Source: Candidatus Magasanikiibacteriota bacterium (lineage in GTDB: Bacteria; Patescibacteriota; Patescibacteriia; Magasanikbacterales; JACTTX01). Taken from it: DNA of 49,340 nucleotides. Each line of letters opens with the position of its first letter. Position 1 is the first letter of the stretch. The translations under genes and the position numbers were made by a program. The stretch spans positions 1 through 49,340 of the forward strand of contig JACTTX010000001.1 of NCBI GenBank assembly GCA_015661005.1, given 5' to 3'. Positions 1 through 9,355 of the stretch are shown piece after piece. Under the pieces are notes generated by a model. It saw only the letters and a program-made list of their open reading frames with translations. It did no database searches and had not been told where the DNA came from.

Positions 1-5
1 TCTCC

Positions 6-314
6 TTGGCCTTCTTGTCTTTTGCCACCAGCTTTTTCTCTGGAGAACAAGAAACGTTTCACCATAAATTAGAGTTAGGCGTCCTCAAAGATAAAGGTTA
101 TGTCGAACTAATCTGGCCAGAGATTAATTTGGGCGATGGTGATTTTTATTGTCTCGCTCTGTATTTACATGAACAAAATAAGCTTAAAAACCTTATTATT
201 CCCAATCGTTTAAAATTTTCTGCGTTATTAAAATGGGATGTATTTCATTCGTATTTAAGATTTATGAACGATCTTGAAAACAGACTTTCCTATAAAAAGA
301 AAAAGGCCCCATAA
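6..314 (+). CDS. C-terminal part of a hypothetical protein, probably continuing beyond the left window edge
   Basis: Open frame reaching the window edge, ends TAA, followed by a hairpin. Confidence 0.45.
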   Translation: MAFLSFATSFFSGEQETFHHKLELGVLKDKGYVELIWPEINLGDGDFYCLALYLHEQNKLKNLIIPNRLKFSALLKWDVFHSYLRFMNDLENRLSYKKKKAP

Positions 315-345
315 GGACGAAACCTTATAGGGTTGACTTTTCCAT
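297..345. terminator. Hairpin, putative terminator
   Basis: CCCCATAAGG-ACGAAA-CCTTATAGGG (one mismatch) flanked by A-rich and T-rich tracts. Confidence 0.5.
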
Positions 346-423
346 TGGTGATGAAAATAGTATAGCAAGCGCCCGCAAAAAGTCAATAGTTTATCCACAA
401 AGCTAAAAAATCCCCTTACGACT

Positions 424-1551
424 ATGCCGCTCGCCATTGATGTTTCCCGCGCGAATCGCGGACAAAGAACTGGCGTGGAGTGGTTTGTTTTTTTTGTTAC
501 CGATGGGCTCAAAAAAATTGTGCCGCCGGAGACGGAGGTGGTTTTGTATTCAGAAACGCCCCTCGCCGGTGATCTTTCAAAATTGCCGCCGCGCTGGCGT
601 TCCCGCGTTCTCCGCTGGCCGCCAAAAAAATTTTGGACGGTTTGCCGTTTGTCATGGGAAATGCTGTGGCACAAACCGGAGGCGCTTTTGATTCCGGCGC
701 ACGTCCCGCCGTTTTTTGCTCCACCCCGCACCATCATGGTCATTCACGATATCGGACATCTTCGTTTTCCGGCCGCTTATTCTTGGTTTGAGCGTTGGTA
801 TGCGGATTGGACAATCAAGCGCGCCAAGAAAAACGCGTGGCAAATTATTGCGATTTCCGAATTCACCAAAAAAGAATTGATGGAGGTTTACGGATTTTAC
901 GCCGAGAAAATCGCCGTGGTTCCGCTGGCGGCTGATCAAAAATTTAATCGGCCGAAAATTTTACTGGAAAAAATTGCCGCCGTAAAAAAAAGATACGGCT
1001 TGGACGGCGCGCCATACTTTTTATACGTCGGACGGTTGGAGAAAAAAAAGAACACGGCGTTTTTAATTCGCGCTTTTGATGAGTTCAAAAAAATGGGCGG
1101 CGCCCTGCGGCTGGTTCTGGTCGGCAAGCCGGGCTTTGGATATGAAGAAACAGTCGTCGCCATTGACGCCAGTCCCAATCAAAAAGACATCATTGAGCTT
1201 GGTTACGTTCAGGCGGATGATTTAGCGGCGCTTTACGCGGCCGCGGCGGCGTTTTTATTTCCTTCCCTTTATGAGGGTTTTGGGATTCCGGTTTTGGAAG
1301 CGTTCGGAAGCGGGACGCCGGTCATTGCGAGTACAAGCGGCGCGATTCCGGAAGTCACTGGTAACGCCGCCATCCTTTTGCCACCGGATGATTTACTGGC
1401 TTGGGTCGGCGCCATGCAGAAAATTCTGGATCCGTCTTTGGCGACGGCTCTGCGGGAGAAAGGCCGGGAACGCGCGGCCGCTTTTTCTTGGGAAAAGACG
1501 GCTCGTGGTATACTGGCGGAAACCTATGTCGGACGCATCCACAATCTTTGA
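424..1551 (+). CDS. Glycosyltransferase family 1/4 (GT-B)
   Basis: 375 aa; FLYVGRLEKKKN, LFPSLYEGFGIPVLEAFGSGTPVIAS motifs typical of GT4. Confidence 0.9.
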   Translation: MPLAIDVSRANRGQRTGVEWFVFFVTDGLKKIVPPETEVVLYSETPLAGDLSKLPPRWRSRVLRWPPKKFWTVCRLSWEMLWHKPEALLIPAHVPPFFAPPRTIMVIHDIGHLRFPAAYSWFERWYADWTIKRAKKNAWQIIAISEFTKKELMEVYGFYAEKIAVVPLAADQKFNRPKILLEKIAAVKKRYGLDGAPYFLYVGRLEKKKNTAFLIRAFDEFKKMGGALRLVLVGKPGFGYEETVVAIDASPNQKDIIELGYVQADDLAALYAAAAAFLFPSLYEGFGIPVLEAFGSGTPVIASTSGAIPEVTGNAAILLPPDDLLAWVGAMQKILDPSLATALREKGRERAAAFSWEKTARGILAETYVGRIHNL

Positions 1552-2512
1552 TGATCTTGTCGGGAACGAGCGAGCCAAAAACATTTTGGAACGCGCATTT
1601 TTGCACTGCACACTTTCCCACGCTTATCTTTTTGCCGGGCCAAAAAGCATCGGCAAGTTCACGGTGGCGTCCAAACTGGCGCAGGCGCTTCTTGGTGTTT
1701 CCAATCTCACCCTGCATCCGGATTTTCGGTTCGTCCATCGCGAGCATGATGAAAAAACCGGCAAAATGCAACGGGATATTTCCGTGGAACAAATCAGGGA
1801 GTTGATTTCCTGGGCATCCGGTTCGGCGCAGGCGGCCACCAATATTAAAATCGCGATCATTGACGAGGCGGAGAGATTAAACGTGGCCGCCGCCAACGCC
1901 ATTCTCAAAACATTGGAAGAGCCAAGCGGCAACGCTCACTTTTTTTTGATTGCCGCTGATGAAGAAATTTTGCCGACCACCATTCGCTCGCGCTGTCAGC
2001 TGGTCCGTTTCACCAATGCCCGGGACGCGGAAATGGAAGCGTTGGCGGAAACACTCGGACTCGCCAAAGATGACGCGGCCAAACTTTTACCGCTCTCGGC
2101 GCAAAGTCCGGGTCGCTTGGTGCGGTTGGCCACGGACGCGGAATATCAGGCGCGGCAGATCAGGGAAGCGCAAAGATTTATGGAACTTAAAACCCTGCCG
2201 CTCCATGCCCGCTTCCAGGCCGTGAGTGATTTTTGGGACGCGGATGGAGATCACATGGAATCAAGAGACAGATTGGGAGAAGTTTTGGGATTGTGGATGC
2301 TGATGACTCGCAAATCATTGGCGATGGGTGAGGCAAAATCGACGTTCTTGATTGGAGAACACGTCGATTTTGTCTCACCCATCGCCAAGCAAGATGGCCA
2401 TTTGCTTCCTTTTCTAAAACTTCTCACCGAATCGCGCCTTGATTTGCGCCACAATGTTCATCCAAAATTTATCATCAATCAATTATTAATTGCCATGTCT
2501 TATGAAAACTAA
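1526..2512 (+). CDS. holB: DNA polymerase III delta' subunit-like ATPase
   Basis: ATG at 1526 (MSDASTIFDDLVGNERAKNILERAF); LSHAYLFAGPKSIGKFTVA, AAANAILKTLEEPSGNAHFFL, TTIRSRCQ motifs. Confidence 0.88.
   Translation: MSDASTIFDDLVGNERAKNILERAFLHCTLSHAYLFAGPKSIGKFTVASKLAQALLGVSNLTLHPDFRFVHREHDEKTGKMQRDISVEQIRELISWASGSAQAATNIKIAIIDEAERLNVAAANAILKTLEEPSGNAHFFLIAADEEILPTTIRSRCQLVRFTNARDAEMEALAETLGLAKDDAAKLLPLSAQSPGRLVRLATDAEYQARQIREAQRFMELKTLPLHARFQAVSDFWDADGDHMESRDRLGEVLGLWMLMTRKSLAMGEAKSTFLIGEHVDFVSPIAKQDGHLLPFLKLLTESRLDLRHNVHPKFIINQLLIAMSYEN
2318..2388 (+). repeat. Conserved-centre palindrome (family A), copy 1, inside holB
   Basis: TTGGCGATGGGTGAGGCAAAATCGA-CGTTCTTGATTGGAGAACACG-TCGATTTTGTCTCACCCATCGCCAA. 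Confidence 0.97.
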
Positions 2513-3578
2513 TTCTTATAAATTGGGCGCGATTTTAGCGGGCGTGGTTTTGCTCGGCCAAGGATGCGTTTTTGGCGGCGCCAAACCAACGGCCAATGAC
2601 GGCGGCGTTTTCAAGTCCGTGAATAAAGGAGAAGCGTGGGCGCAGAAAGTGGCGGTGCCGACGGTGACCGGACAAAAGGTTTATATTGCCGGTGTTGATA
2701 TCATTTCACTCAATGTTGATCCGCAAGACAGTAAAGCAATTTACGCCGGCACTTTGCAAAATGGTTTGTTTTACACGTTGGACGGCGGGGAATCGTGGTT
2801 GCAGTCAAAGGATGCGGCGGTTAAAGCCGGACGAGTGGCGTCTGTGGCCGTTGATCCCAAAAATAAATGCATCATCTACGCCACGGTCGGGAACGCCGTC
2901 GTTAAAACCACGGATTGCTCGCGCACTTTTGGGAAAGCGATTTTCACTGATGAGCGGGCCGACGCTAGGATGAATTCCGTGGCGGTGTCTTATGCCGACA
3001 GCAATGTGATTTTAGCCGCCGGTTCGGCCGGCGACATTCGTCGCAGTACGGATGGCGGCAAGAGTTGGACGGCCGTCTTTCGGCCAAAAGGCGATGTCGC
3101 GCGTCTCTTAGTTTCACCGGCGAATAGCACGCGTGTCTATGCGGCCACGCGCGAGAACGGTATTTTTCGTTCCGACGATAACGGTGAAACGTGGGTTGAA
3201 GTTACGCCGGACATCAAAAAATTCTCTAACGCCACTTTTTACACCACCGGCGCGATTGATCAGAAAAATGCCGATCATGTGATCATTGCCACCAGATATG
3301 GCTTGTTGGAAACAACTGATGGCGGAGAAAATTGGGATTCCATTCCGCTGGTCACGGCGCCCGGGCAGACCTTGATTTTTGCCTTGGCCATAAACCCGCA
3401 GAACGCCAAAGAAATTTATTATGGAACACAAAATGTGTTCTATCGGACAGGCAACGGCGGCGAATCCTGGGAGACAAAACGAGTGCCGACAACCCGCGCT
3501 CTGACCTCCTTGCTGGTTGACCCAAAGGATGGTAACGTGGTGTATCTGGGCGTAACCTTTGTGGAGCAAGAACAATAG
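2502..3578 (+). CDS. Lipoprotein with BNR/VPS10-sortilin-type beta-propeller repeats
   Basis: Signal peptide with lipobox LGQGC; repeated DGG(E/K)SW motifs. Confidence 0.8.
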   Translation: MKTNSYKLGAILAGVVLLGQGCVFGGAKPTANDGGVFKSVNKGEAWAQKVAVPTVTGQKVYIAGVDIISLNVDPQDSKAIYAGTLQNGLFYTLDGGESWLQSKDAAVKAGRVASVAVDPKNKCIIYATVGNAVVKTTDCSRTFGKAIFTDERADARMNSVAVSYADSNVILAAGSAGDIRRSTDGGKSWTAVFRPKGDVARLLVSPANSTRVYAATRENGIFRSDDNGETWVEVTPDIKKFSNATFYTTGAIDQKNADHVIIATRYGLLETTDGGENWDSIPLVTAPGQTLIFALAINPQNAKEIYYGTQNVFYRTGNGGESWETKRVPTTRALTSLLVDPKDGNVVYLGVTFVEQEQ

Positions 3579-3621
3579 AAAACATAAAACATGAAACATA
3601 GAATACAGAATATAGAATGTG
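3573..3621 (+). repeat. Heptanucleotide tract (family C)
   Basis: gaaaaca taaaaca tgaaaca tagaata cagaata tagaatg tgg. Confidence 0.7.
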
Positions 3622-3639
3622 GAAGTGTTAGTTTTTGAT

Positions 3640-4194
3640 ATGCCTTTCGCGATTGATTCTCATCGTGTTGAATTTGAAAAGATTTTAGAGCATCTGAAAA
3701 TGGATTTGAGCACGCTCCGCACCGGACGGGCGAGTCCTTTATTGGTGGAGCAGGTAATGGTGGAAGCGTATGGATCCAAGATGCCTTTGAAAGGCGTGGC
3801 CTCCATTAATGTGCCGGATGCCAAGACCTTGGCCATTGACGTTTGGGACAAAGGATTGATGAAAGCCGTGGAGGAGGCCCTGCGTGCCGCCAATTTGGGG
3901 ATCAATCCGGTGAATGACGGCAAAGTGATTCGGATGACAATGCCGCAGATGACGGAAGAGACGCGCAAAAATTTGATTAAGGTGATGCACGGGAAATTGG
4001 AAGACGCGCGGATTGCCGTGCGTCAGGCACGGGAAGACGTGCGGCAGATAGTCAAGATGGCGGAAGACGGCGGAGAAATTGGCGAGGACGAGAAATTTGC
4101 GCTTCAGCAAAAATTGGAAGATATGGTCAAAGAGTATAATGAGAAAATTAAAACCATGGGCGAGAGTAAAGAGAAGGAGATTATGACCATTTAG
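3640..4194 (+). CDS. frr: Ribosome recycling factor
   Basis: 185-codon ORF; LRTGRASPLLVE, GKVIRMTMPQMTEETRKNLIK. Confidence 0.95.
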   Translation: MPFAIDSHRVEFEKILEHLKMDLSTLRTGRASPLLVEQVMVEAYGSKMPLKGVASINVPDAKTLAIDVWDKGLMKAVEEALRAANLGINPVNDGKVIRMTMPQMTEETRKNLIKVMHGKLEDARIAVRQAREDVRQIVKMAEDGGEIGEDEKFALQQKLEDMVKEYNEKIKTMGESKEKEIMTI

Positions 4195-4213
4195 GGAATG
4201 GTGGCTCTGTGCT

Positions 4214-5611
4214 ATGAAAAGTGACTTGGGAAAAAATGACCGGATGGATAAATTGGTTTCGCTATGCAAACGGCGCGGTTTTATTTTTCCGGATTCGGAA
4301 ATTTACGGGGGGCTCGCCAATTCTTGGGACTACGGGCCATTAGGCGTTTTGCTCAAAAATAATTTGCGCCGCGAATGGTGGAAATTTTTTGTGACGTCCC
4401 GCGCCGATATGGTCGGCGTTGACTCTTCCATCATCATGAATCCCAAAGTTTGGGAGGCCTCCGGCCATTTGGGAAATTTTTCCGATCCGCTGGTGGAATG
4501 TAAAAAATGTCATCATCGGTTTAGAGCCGATCATCTTTTGGAATCAACGGCCATTGAACCCAAGCATGAGAAAGAGCGGCCGCGGTCGGCCGCTCATATT
4601 AAATGTCCGGACTGCAGTGGGGAACTGACGGAAACAAAACAATTTAATTTGATGTTCAAAACTTTTATTGGTCCGGTGGAGGATGCGGGATCAGCCGCGT
4701 ATTTGCGTCCGGAGTTGGCGGCCGGTATGTTCACCAATTTCAAAAACGTTTTGGATTCCCTGCGTTTGCGTTTGCCTTTTGGGATTGCCCAGAGCGGACG
4801 CACTTTTAGAAATGAAATAACCACCGGCAATTTTATTTTTCGCACGCGCGAGTTTGAAATTATGGAGTTTGAATATTTTATCCGGCCTGAAGAATGGCGC
4901 GAGCATTTTGAAAGATGGTTGATGGAAATCAAACGTTGGTGGACGGAGGTGGTGGGCGCGGATATGGGCAATTTTTATTTTCATGAAATTCCGGACGGAG
5001 AAAGGGCGCATTATTCGGAGCGAACGGTGGACATTGAGTATCAATATCCTTTTGGTTTGAAGGAATTGCACGGCCTTGCTTACCGCACGGATTTTGATTT
5101 GAAAAGGCATATGGAGGCGAGCGGCGTTGATTTGTCGTATCGGGATCCGGTTTCCGGCGAAAAATTTATTCCTCATTGCATTGAGCCGACTTTTGGTTTG
5201 GATAGAATGGTTTTGGTGACTTTGCTTGAACACTTTGAGGAAGTTGAGGGCGGCCGTAGCGAGGAAGGGGAGAGTAAACATGAAAAAGAAATCGTTTTGC
5301 GCTTGCCCCGCGCCTTGGCGCCCATTCAAGCGGCGGTTTTTCCACTTTCCAAAAAAGAACCTTTGACGCATTTGGCCGGGGATTTGGCGCAGGAGTTGCG
5401 CGCCGTTGGATTTTCCACGCAGTATGATGAAACCGGTTCTATCGGCAAGCGTTATCGCCGTCAGGATGAAATCGGCACGCCTTTTTGCGTAACCGTGGAT
5501 TTTGAAACGCTTGAAGACAAAAAAGTGACGGTGCGGGATAGGGATTCCATGGCGCAGGAGAGAGTGGGAATTGGTGAAATCGTGGGTTATTTCAAGGAGA
5601 AATTTGCTTGA
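4214..5611 (+). CDS. glyS: Glycyl-tRNA synthetase (dimeric type)
   Basis: LCKRRGFIFPDSEIYGGLANSWDYGPLG, PELAAGMFTNF, FRNEITTGNFIFRTREFEIMEFEYF. Confidence 0.95.
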   Translation: MKSDLGKNDRMDKLVSLCKRRGFIFPDSEIYGGLANSWDYGPLGVLLKNNLRREWWKFFVTSRADMVGVDSSIIMNPKVWEASGHLGNFSDPLVECKKCHHRFRADHLLESTAIEPKHEKERPRSAAHIKCPDCSGELTETKQFNLMFKTFIGPVEDAGSAAYLRPELAAGMFTNFKNVLDSLRLRLPFGIAQSGRTFRNEITTGNFIFRTREFEIMEFEYFIRPEEWREHFERWLMEIKRWWTEVVGADMGNFYFHEIPDGERAHYSERTVDIEYQYPFGLKELHGLAYRTDFDLKRHMEASGVDLSYRDPVSGEKFIPHCIEPTFGLDRMVLVTLLEHFEEVEGGRSEEGESKHEKEIVLRLPRALAPIQAAVFPLSKKEPLTHLAGDLAQELRAVGFSTQYDETGSIGKRYRRQDEIGTPFCVTVDFETLEDKKVTVRDRDSMAQERVGIGEIVGYFKEKFA

Positions 5612-5692
5612 AAAAAGATTATTTGACAACCTTTTAAGGTTGTTTATAGTGCGGATAGCGGAGCGTCCCACTCCAAAAGTCAATTAACCCGT

Positions 5693-5968
5693 ATGGATGA
5701 GAAGATATTGGCTTCGGAGAAGAGGATGCTGGCGGCTATGGACGAGACGATCTTGGCATCGGAGAGTCGTCTGCGCACGGATTTTATTGAGTTCATCAAT
5801 GCCAACATTCTTCCGCAGTTTGAGAATTTGGTAACCAAAGATGATCTGGACCACGCCATGAGGCGCGTTGATGTAAAATTTGATTTGCTCACCGGTGCCT
5901 TGGCCGAGTCGGACGTGCTCTCAAGAAAACAAGCGCGCGTACTTGAGGCCTATCGTATTGTGCATTAA
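5693..5968 (+). CDS. Small coiled-coil hypothetical protein
   Basis: 91 aa ORF followed by a strong terminator. Confidence 0.6.
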   Translation: MDEKILASEKRMLAAMDETILASESRLRTDFIEFINANILPQFENLVTKDDLDHAMRRVDVKFDLLTGALAESDVLSRKQARVLEAYRIVH

Positions 5969-5983
5969 AGTGTCGGTTATTCC

Positions 5984-6026
5984 AAAAAAGCCGCGTCCCT
6001 GATATAATCGGGACGCGGTTTTTTTG
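5984..6026. terminator. Bidirectional Rho-independent terminator
   Basis: AAAAAAGCCGCGTCCC-TGATATAATC-GGGACGCGGTTTTTTT. Confidence 0.9.
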
Positions 6027-6048
6027 TTTAGCCGGTTGATTAACGTTT

Positions 6049-7152
6049 ATGCCTTTTTTGGGGTTTCTTGCAAAAAAATTGCCGTATGTGGAAACGGACG
6101 GAGAAAATCCCTATGCTTTGGGTTTGGCCATCGGCCGCGCCTCTCGCGAACAAACAGCGCGTGTTGTCAGTAAAAATAAATCATTTTACCCGCGCTATCG
6201 GAAAAAATCTTGGAACGAGTTGGTGGTGGCCGCTAAAAAACTGCTTCCCGCCAACATCAAGTGGGCTCCGGCCTACGTTGAAGAGTTGGGCGGTTTGGCC
6301 GAAGGCGCCGGTGTGCCTTTTGAAATCATCTGGCTCATGAATGTGGAAGAGGAAATTGTTGACCAGGGAGAAATTGTTGGTGAATATATTTTGCCGCCGT
6401 CAAACAAATCTCCGGCGGCCGTCAGTCCGGAACGCGGCCATTGCAGCACCATTTTAGTGAAACGGCCGCGCGGCTTTTTGCTCGGCCATAATGAGGATTG
6501 GTGGGGGCATTATTCCGGGGCGCTCGTTATGGTGAAAGTCAAGCGCCAAAGCGGCACGAATTTTTTGGGTTTGAGTTTGGTCGGCGCCTGTCCGGCGTCA
6601 TTGGTTGGTGTGAATGATCAGGGCGTCGCTTACGCCGGAAATTCCATTGACGTTGGCGTTAAAAGCGGTGTTTGTAAAAATTTTTTGATGCGCAAAATTG
6701 TTGATTGTGAAACCAGCCAGCAGATTGTGGAGGCGCTATCCGTCAAACCGCGAACGCTTGGCAATAATGCCATGTGCATTGTCGGCAGTGAGCAAAAAAT
6801 GTTCTCCGTTGAATCAACACCGGAGGAAACGCGAGTTTTAAATTCGGGCGTCCGATCATATATGTTGCACACCAATTTTTTACTGCACCCTGAATTATCC
6901 AACGCCCGGGAAGACAGCCGCCTTGGTCCGCACCTGCGTTACGCTCATATGGAATATCTGCTCGCCAAACAAAATGAAAAAATTAATGAAGATGATGTCC
7001 GCGGTATTTTGGGAAGCGAGCACGTTTTTCAGCGCGCCAAGTTCTGGTTGGATGATCAAACGGTGGCCAGCGTTATTGTGAGTGTCCCGGAAAATATTAT
7101 GAAAGTTCGGAATCCCTCGCAAGGGGAGAAGTATGTGACGTATACCTTATAA
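6049..7152 (+). CDS. C45/acyl-CoA:6-APA acyltransferase-like NTN hydrolase
   Basis: GHCSTILVKRPRGFLLGHNEDWW, NDQGVAYAGNS motifs. Confidence 0.75.
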   Translation: MPFLGFLAKKLPYVETDGENPYALGLAIGRASREQTARVVSKNKSFYPRYRKKSWNELVVAAKKLLPANIKWAPAYVEELGGLAEGAGVPFEIIWLMNVEEEIVDQGEIVGEYILPPSNKSPAAVSPERGHCSTILVKRPRGFLLGHNEDWWGHYSGALVMVKVKRQSGTNFLGLSLVGACPASLVGVNDQGVAYAGNSIDVGVKSGVCKNFLMRKIVDCETSQQIVEALSVKPRTLGNNAMCIVGSEQKMFSVESTPEETRVLNSGVRSYMLHTNFLLHPELSNAREDSRLGPHLRYAHMEYLLAKQNEKINEDDVRGILGSEHVFQRAKFWLDDQTVASVIVSVPENIMKVRNPSQGEKYVTYTL

Positions 7153-7176
7153 ATCGCTACGTCAGGGGTCACTCTC

Positions 7177-7289
7177 AAACGCAAAGCGTTTAGAAGTGTC
7201 CCCAATAGATATGTAAACGCAAAGCGTTTAGAAGTGTCCCCAATAGATATGTAAACGCAAAGCGTTAGAAGTGTCCCCAATAGATATAT
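7177..7289. repeat. Three tandem copies of a 38-bp unit containing a hairpin (family B)
   Basis: AAACGCAAAGCGTTTAGAAGTGTCCCCAATAGATATGT at 7177, 7215 and 7253 (third copy lacks one T). Confidence 0.95.
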
Positions 7290-8550
7290 GTACCAACAAT
7301 TAAATCTAAAAAATTCCGGCCGCCTTCTGCTCATTCCGTATCAGGACACCAAAGCCGCCACGGTGTACTGTATGTTTCCGGTTGGTTCCAGATATGAGCA
7401 CAAAAAAATTGTCGGCGTTTCTCATTTTATTGAGCACTTGATGTTCAAAGGAACAAAAAAACGTCCGACAACTTTGGATATCTCGCGGGAATTGGACGCT
7501 CACGGCGCCGAGTACAATGCTTTCACCAGCAAGGATTATACCGGCTATTACATCAAGATTGACGCGGAGCAGATGCCGCTGGCGCTGGATATTCTTTCGG
7601 ACATGCTCTTTCATTCTAAATTTGAAGGTGAAGAAATTGACAAAGAGCGCGGCGTCATCATTGAGGAGCTTCATATGTATGAAGACAATCCAACAATGCA
7701 CATTGACACTCTTTTTGAGGAAACGCTTTACGGCGATCATCCTTTGGGCTGGCGGATTGGCGGCTGGCCGGAACAAATTAAAGCCGTAACGCGTGAAGAA
7801 ATAATTTCTTATCGCGATAAATTTTATGATCCGGCCAAGATGGTGGTGGCCGTGGCCGGAAAATTACCCGCTGACGCTTTGGCGCAAATTGAAAAAACTT
7901 TTGGGGCGGTCGGTGGCGGTAAGACGGCGGTGGTGAAACCGGAATCGTGGAAAGAGCTTGGCGCCGAGCGCATTTTTATCCAGTACAAAGAAACGGATCA
8001 AACGCATATTGCGCTCGGAATGCCGGCTCTGTCTTATGAACACAAAGATTTACCGGCTTTGAAATTGTTGACCGTGATTTTGGGCGGCACGATGTCTTCA
8101 AGGTTGTTCATTGAAGTGCGGGAGAAACGGGGGTTGGCGTATTCTGTTCGCGCCGGCGTGGAATCTTATCATGAGACCGGAAATTTTTCCGTGCGCGCCG
8201 GTTTGGACAAAAATCGTTTGGAGCAGGCGCTCACGGTGATCATGAACGAACTCAAAAAAGTGAAAGAGTCAGGCGTTACCAAAAAAGAATTCACTGACGC
8301 CAAAACCAATTTTCACGGCCGACTGGTTTTGGAGTTGGAAGAATCCAATGCTTTGGCGGATTTTTATTCTCGCCAAGCGTTGTTAATGGAGAAAATTAAA
8401 ACGCCGGAGGAGAAGCTGGCGGAAATTGACGCCGTCACCATTGAAGACGTGCACCGGGTGGCTGGAGAGATTTTGGACTTTAAGAAATTGCGGATGGCGG
8501 TGATTGGCGGGGTCAAAGATGCAAAACCGCTGGAAAAAATTTTGTTTTGA
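7288..8550 (+). CDS. M16 family zinc peptidase (pitrilysin/MPP-like)
   Basis: HFIEHLMFKGT (HxxEH), RGVIIEELHMYEDNP, GLAYSVRAGVE. Confidence 0.93.
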   Translation: MYQQLNLKNSGRLLLIPYQDTKAATVYCMFPVGSRYEHKKIVGVSHFIEHLMFKGTKKRPTTLDISRELDAHGAEYNAFTSKDYTGYYIKIDAEQMPLALDILSDMLFHSKFEGEEIDKERGVIIEELHMYEDNPTMHIDTLFEETLYGDHPLGWRIGGWPEQIKAVTREEIISYRDKFYDPAKMVVAVAGKLPADALAQIEKTFGAVGGGKTAVVKPESWKELGAERIFIQYKETDQTHIALGMPALSYEHKDLPALKLLTVILGGTMSSRLFIEVREKRGLAYSVRAGVESYHETGNFSVRAGLDKNRLEQALTVIMNELKKVKESGVTKKEFTDAKTNFHGRLVLELEESNALADFYSRQALLMEKIKTPEEKLAEIDAVTIEDVHRVAGEILDFKKLRMAVIGGVKDAKPLEKILF

Positions 8551-8563
8551 AATATCGTTCTTT

Positions 8564-9313
8564 ATGAAATACATCCTTGCCAATTGGAAAATGTATTTGC
8601 GCGAGTTTGAACAAGCGGCTCTTTGTCGCCGCGCCAATCTTATCAAGTACGACGCCAAGAAATTGCGGCTCGTGCTGTGTCCTTCGCACTTTGCCTTGCC
8701 TTACGCTAAAAATTTTGTGAAAAAACCAAATGAGTATGGCGCGCAAAACTTTTTTTGGGAATCGCGGGGAGCATTTACCGGAGAAGCGTCACCGCAAGAC
8801 CTGACGGATTTTAAGTGTCATTATGTGATTATTGGCCACTCGGAACGGCGCACTCTGCTGAATGAAACGGATGGAATGGTGAGAAAAAAAGTAGCGGCCG
8901 CGCTTTCCGCCAAGCTCACGCCCATTCTTTGTGTTGGTGAAACGCTGGATGAACGCAACTCCGGTCATGCGCTGGAAAGAGTGCGAGAGGAGTTGCGCGA
9001 GGATTTAAAAGGATTGACAGCGGAGGAAATCAAACGTATCATTGTGGCTTACGAGCCCGTCTGGGCGATTGGCGCCGGACAGCCGATTGCGCCGACGGAG
9101 GCCGTGGAAATGCACCGGCGAATTCGGGAAACGATTGGAGAAATTGTTCATGGCGCTGTGCCGCAGGCCGTGATTTACGGCGGATCCGTTGACGCCAAAA
9201 ATGTCCGCGATTTTATCATTGCCGAAGGCGTTGACGGTTGTTTAGTCGGCGGCGCCAGCACCAAGTTTGATTCGTTGAAACAGATTGTGGATATCGTTCA
9301 AAAGTATTCGTAA
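8564..9313 (+). CDS. tpiA: Triosephosphate isomerase
   Basis: YVIIGHSERR, AYEPVWAIGAGQPI, VIYGGSV, VGGAS. Confidence 0.95.
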   Translation: MKYILANWKMYLREFEQAALCRRANLIKYDAKKLRLVLCPSHFALPYAKNFVKKPNEYGAQNFFWESRGAFTGEASPQDLTDFKCHYVIIGHSERRTLLNETDGMVRKKVAAALSAKLTPILCVGETLDERNSGHALERVREELREDLKGLTAEEIKRIIVAYEPVWAIGAGQPIAPTEAVEMHRRIRETIGEIVHGAVPQAVIYGGSVDAKNVRDFIIAEGVDGCLVGGASTKFDSLKQIVDIVQKYS

Positions 9314-9355
9314 GCATTTGTATCATTAGCGCCCATTCGTATATTTGTATCGTTT
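9306..9355 (+). repeat. ATTNGTAT-type spacer repeat (family D), copy 1
   Basis: ATTTGTATCATTAGCGCCCATTCGTATATTTGTATCGTT, alignable to 32687-32727. Confidence 0.7.

Noticed and set aside
2318-2388. Family A elements as integron attC sites
   Set aside because: attC sites conserve the outer R boxes and vary in the middle; here the middle is constant and arms vary, and there is no integrase.
5609-5611. UGA-recoded genetic code (as in some CPR lineages)
   Set aside because: UGA, UAA and UAG all serve as stops at expected gene ends (e.g. glyS ends in TGA); no in-frame UGA in conserved genes.
4691-5683. 330-aa minus-strand ORF antisense to glyS
   Set aside because: Shadow ORF of a strongly conserved glycyl-tRNA synthetase; low-complexity His/Arg/Phe-rich translation.
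7177-7289. Possible mini-CRISPR array
   Set aside because: Units are contiguous without unique spacers, the unit itself carries the hairpin found elsewhere (48814), and no cas genes are present.
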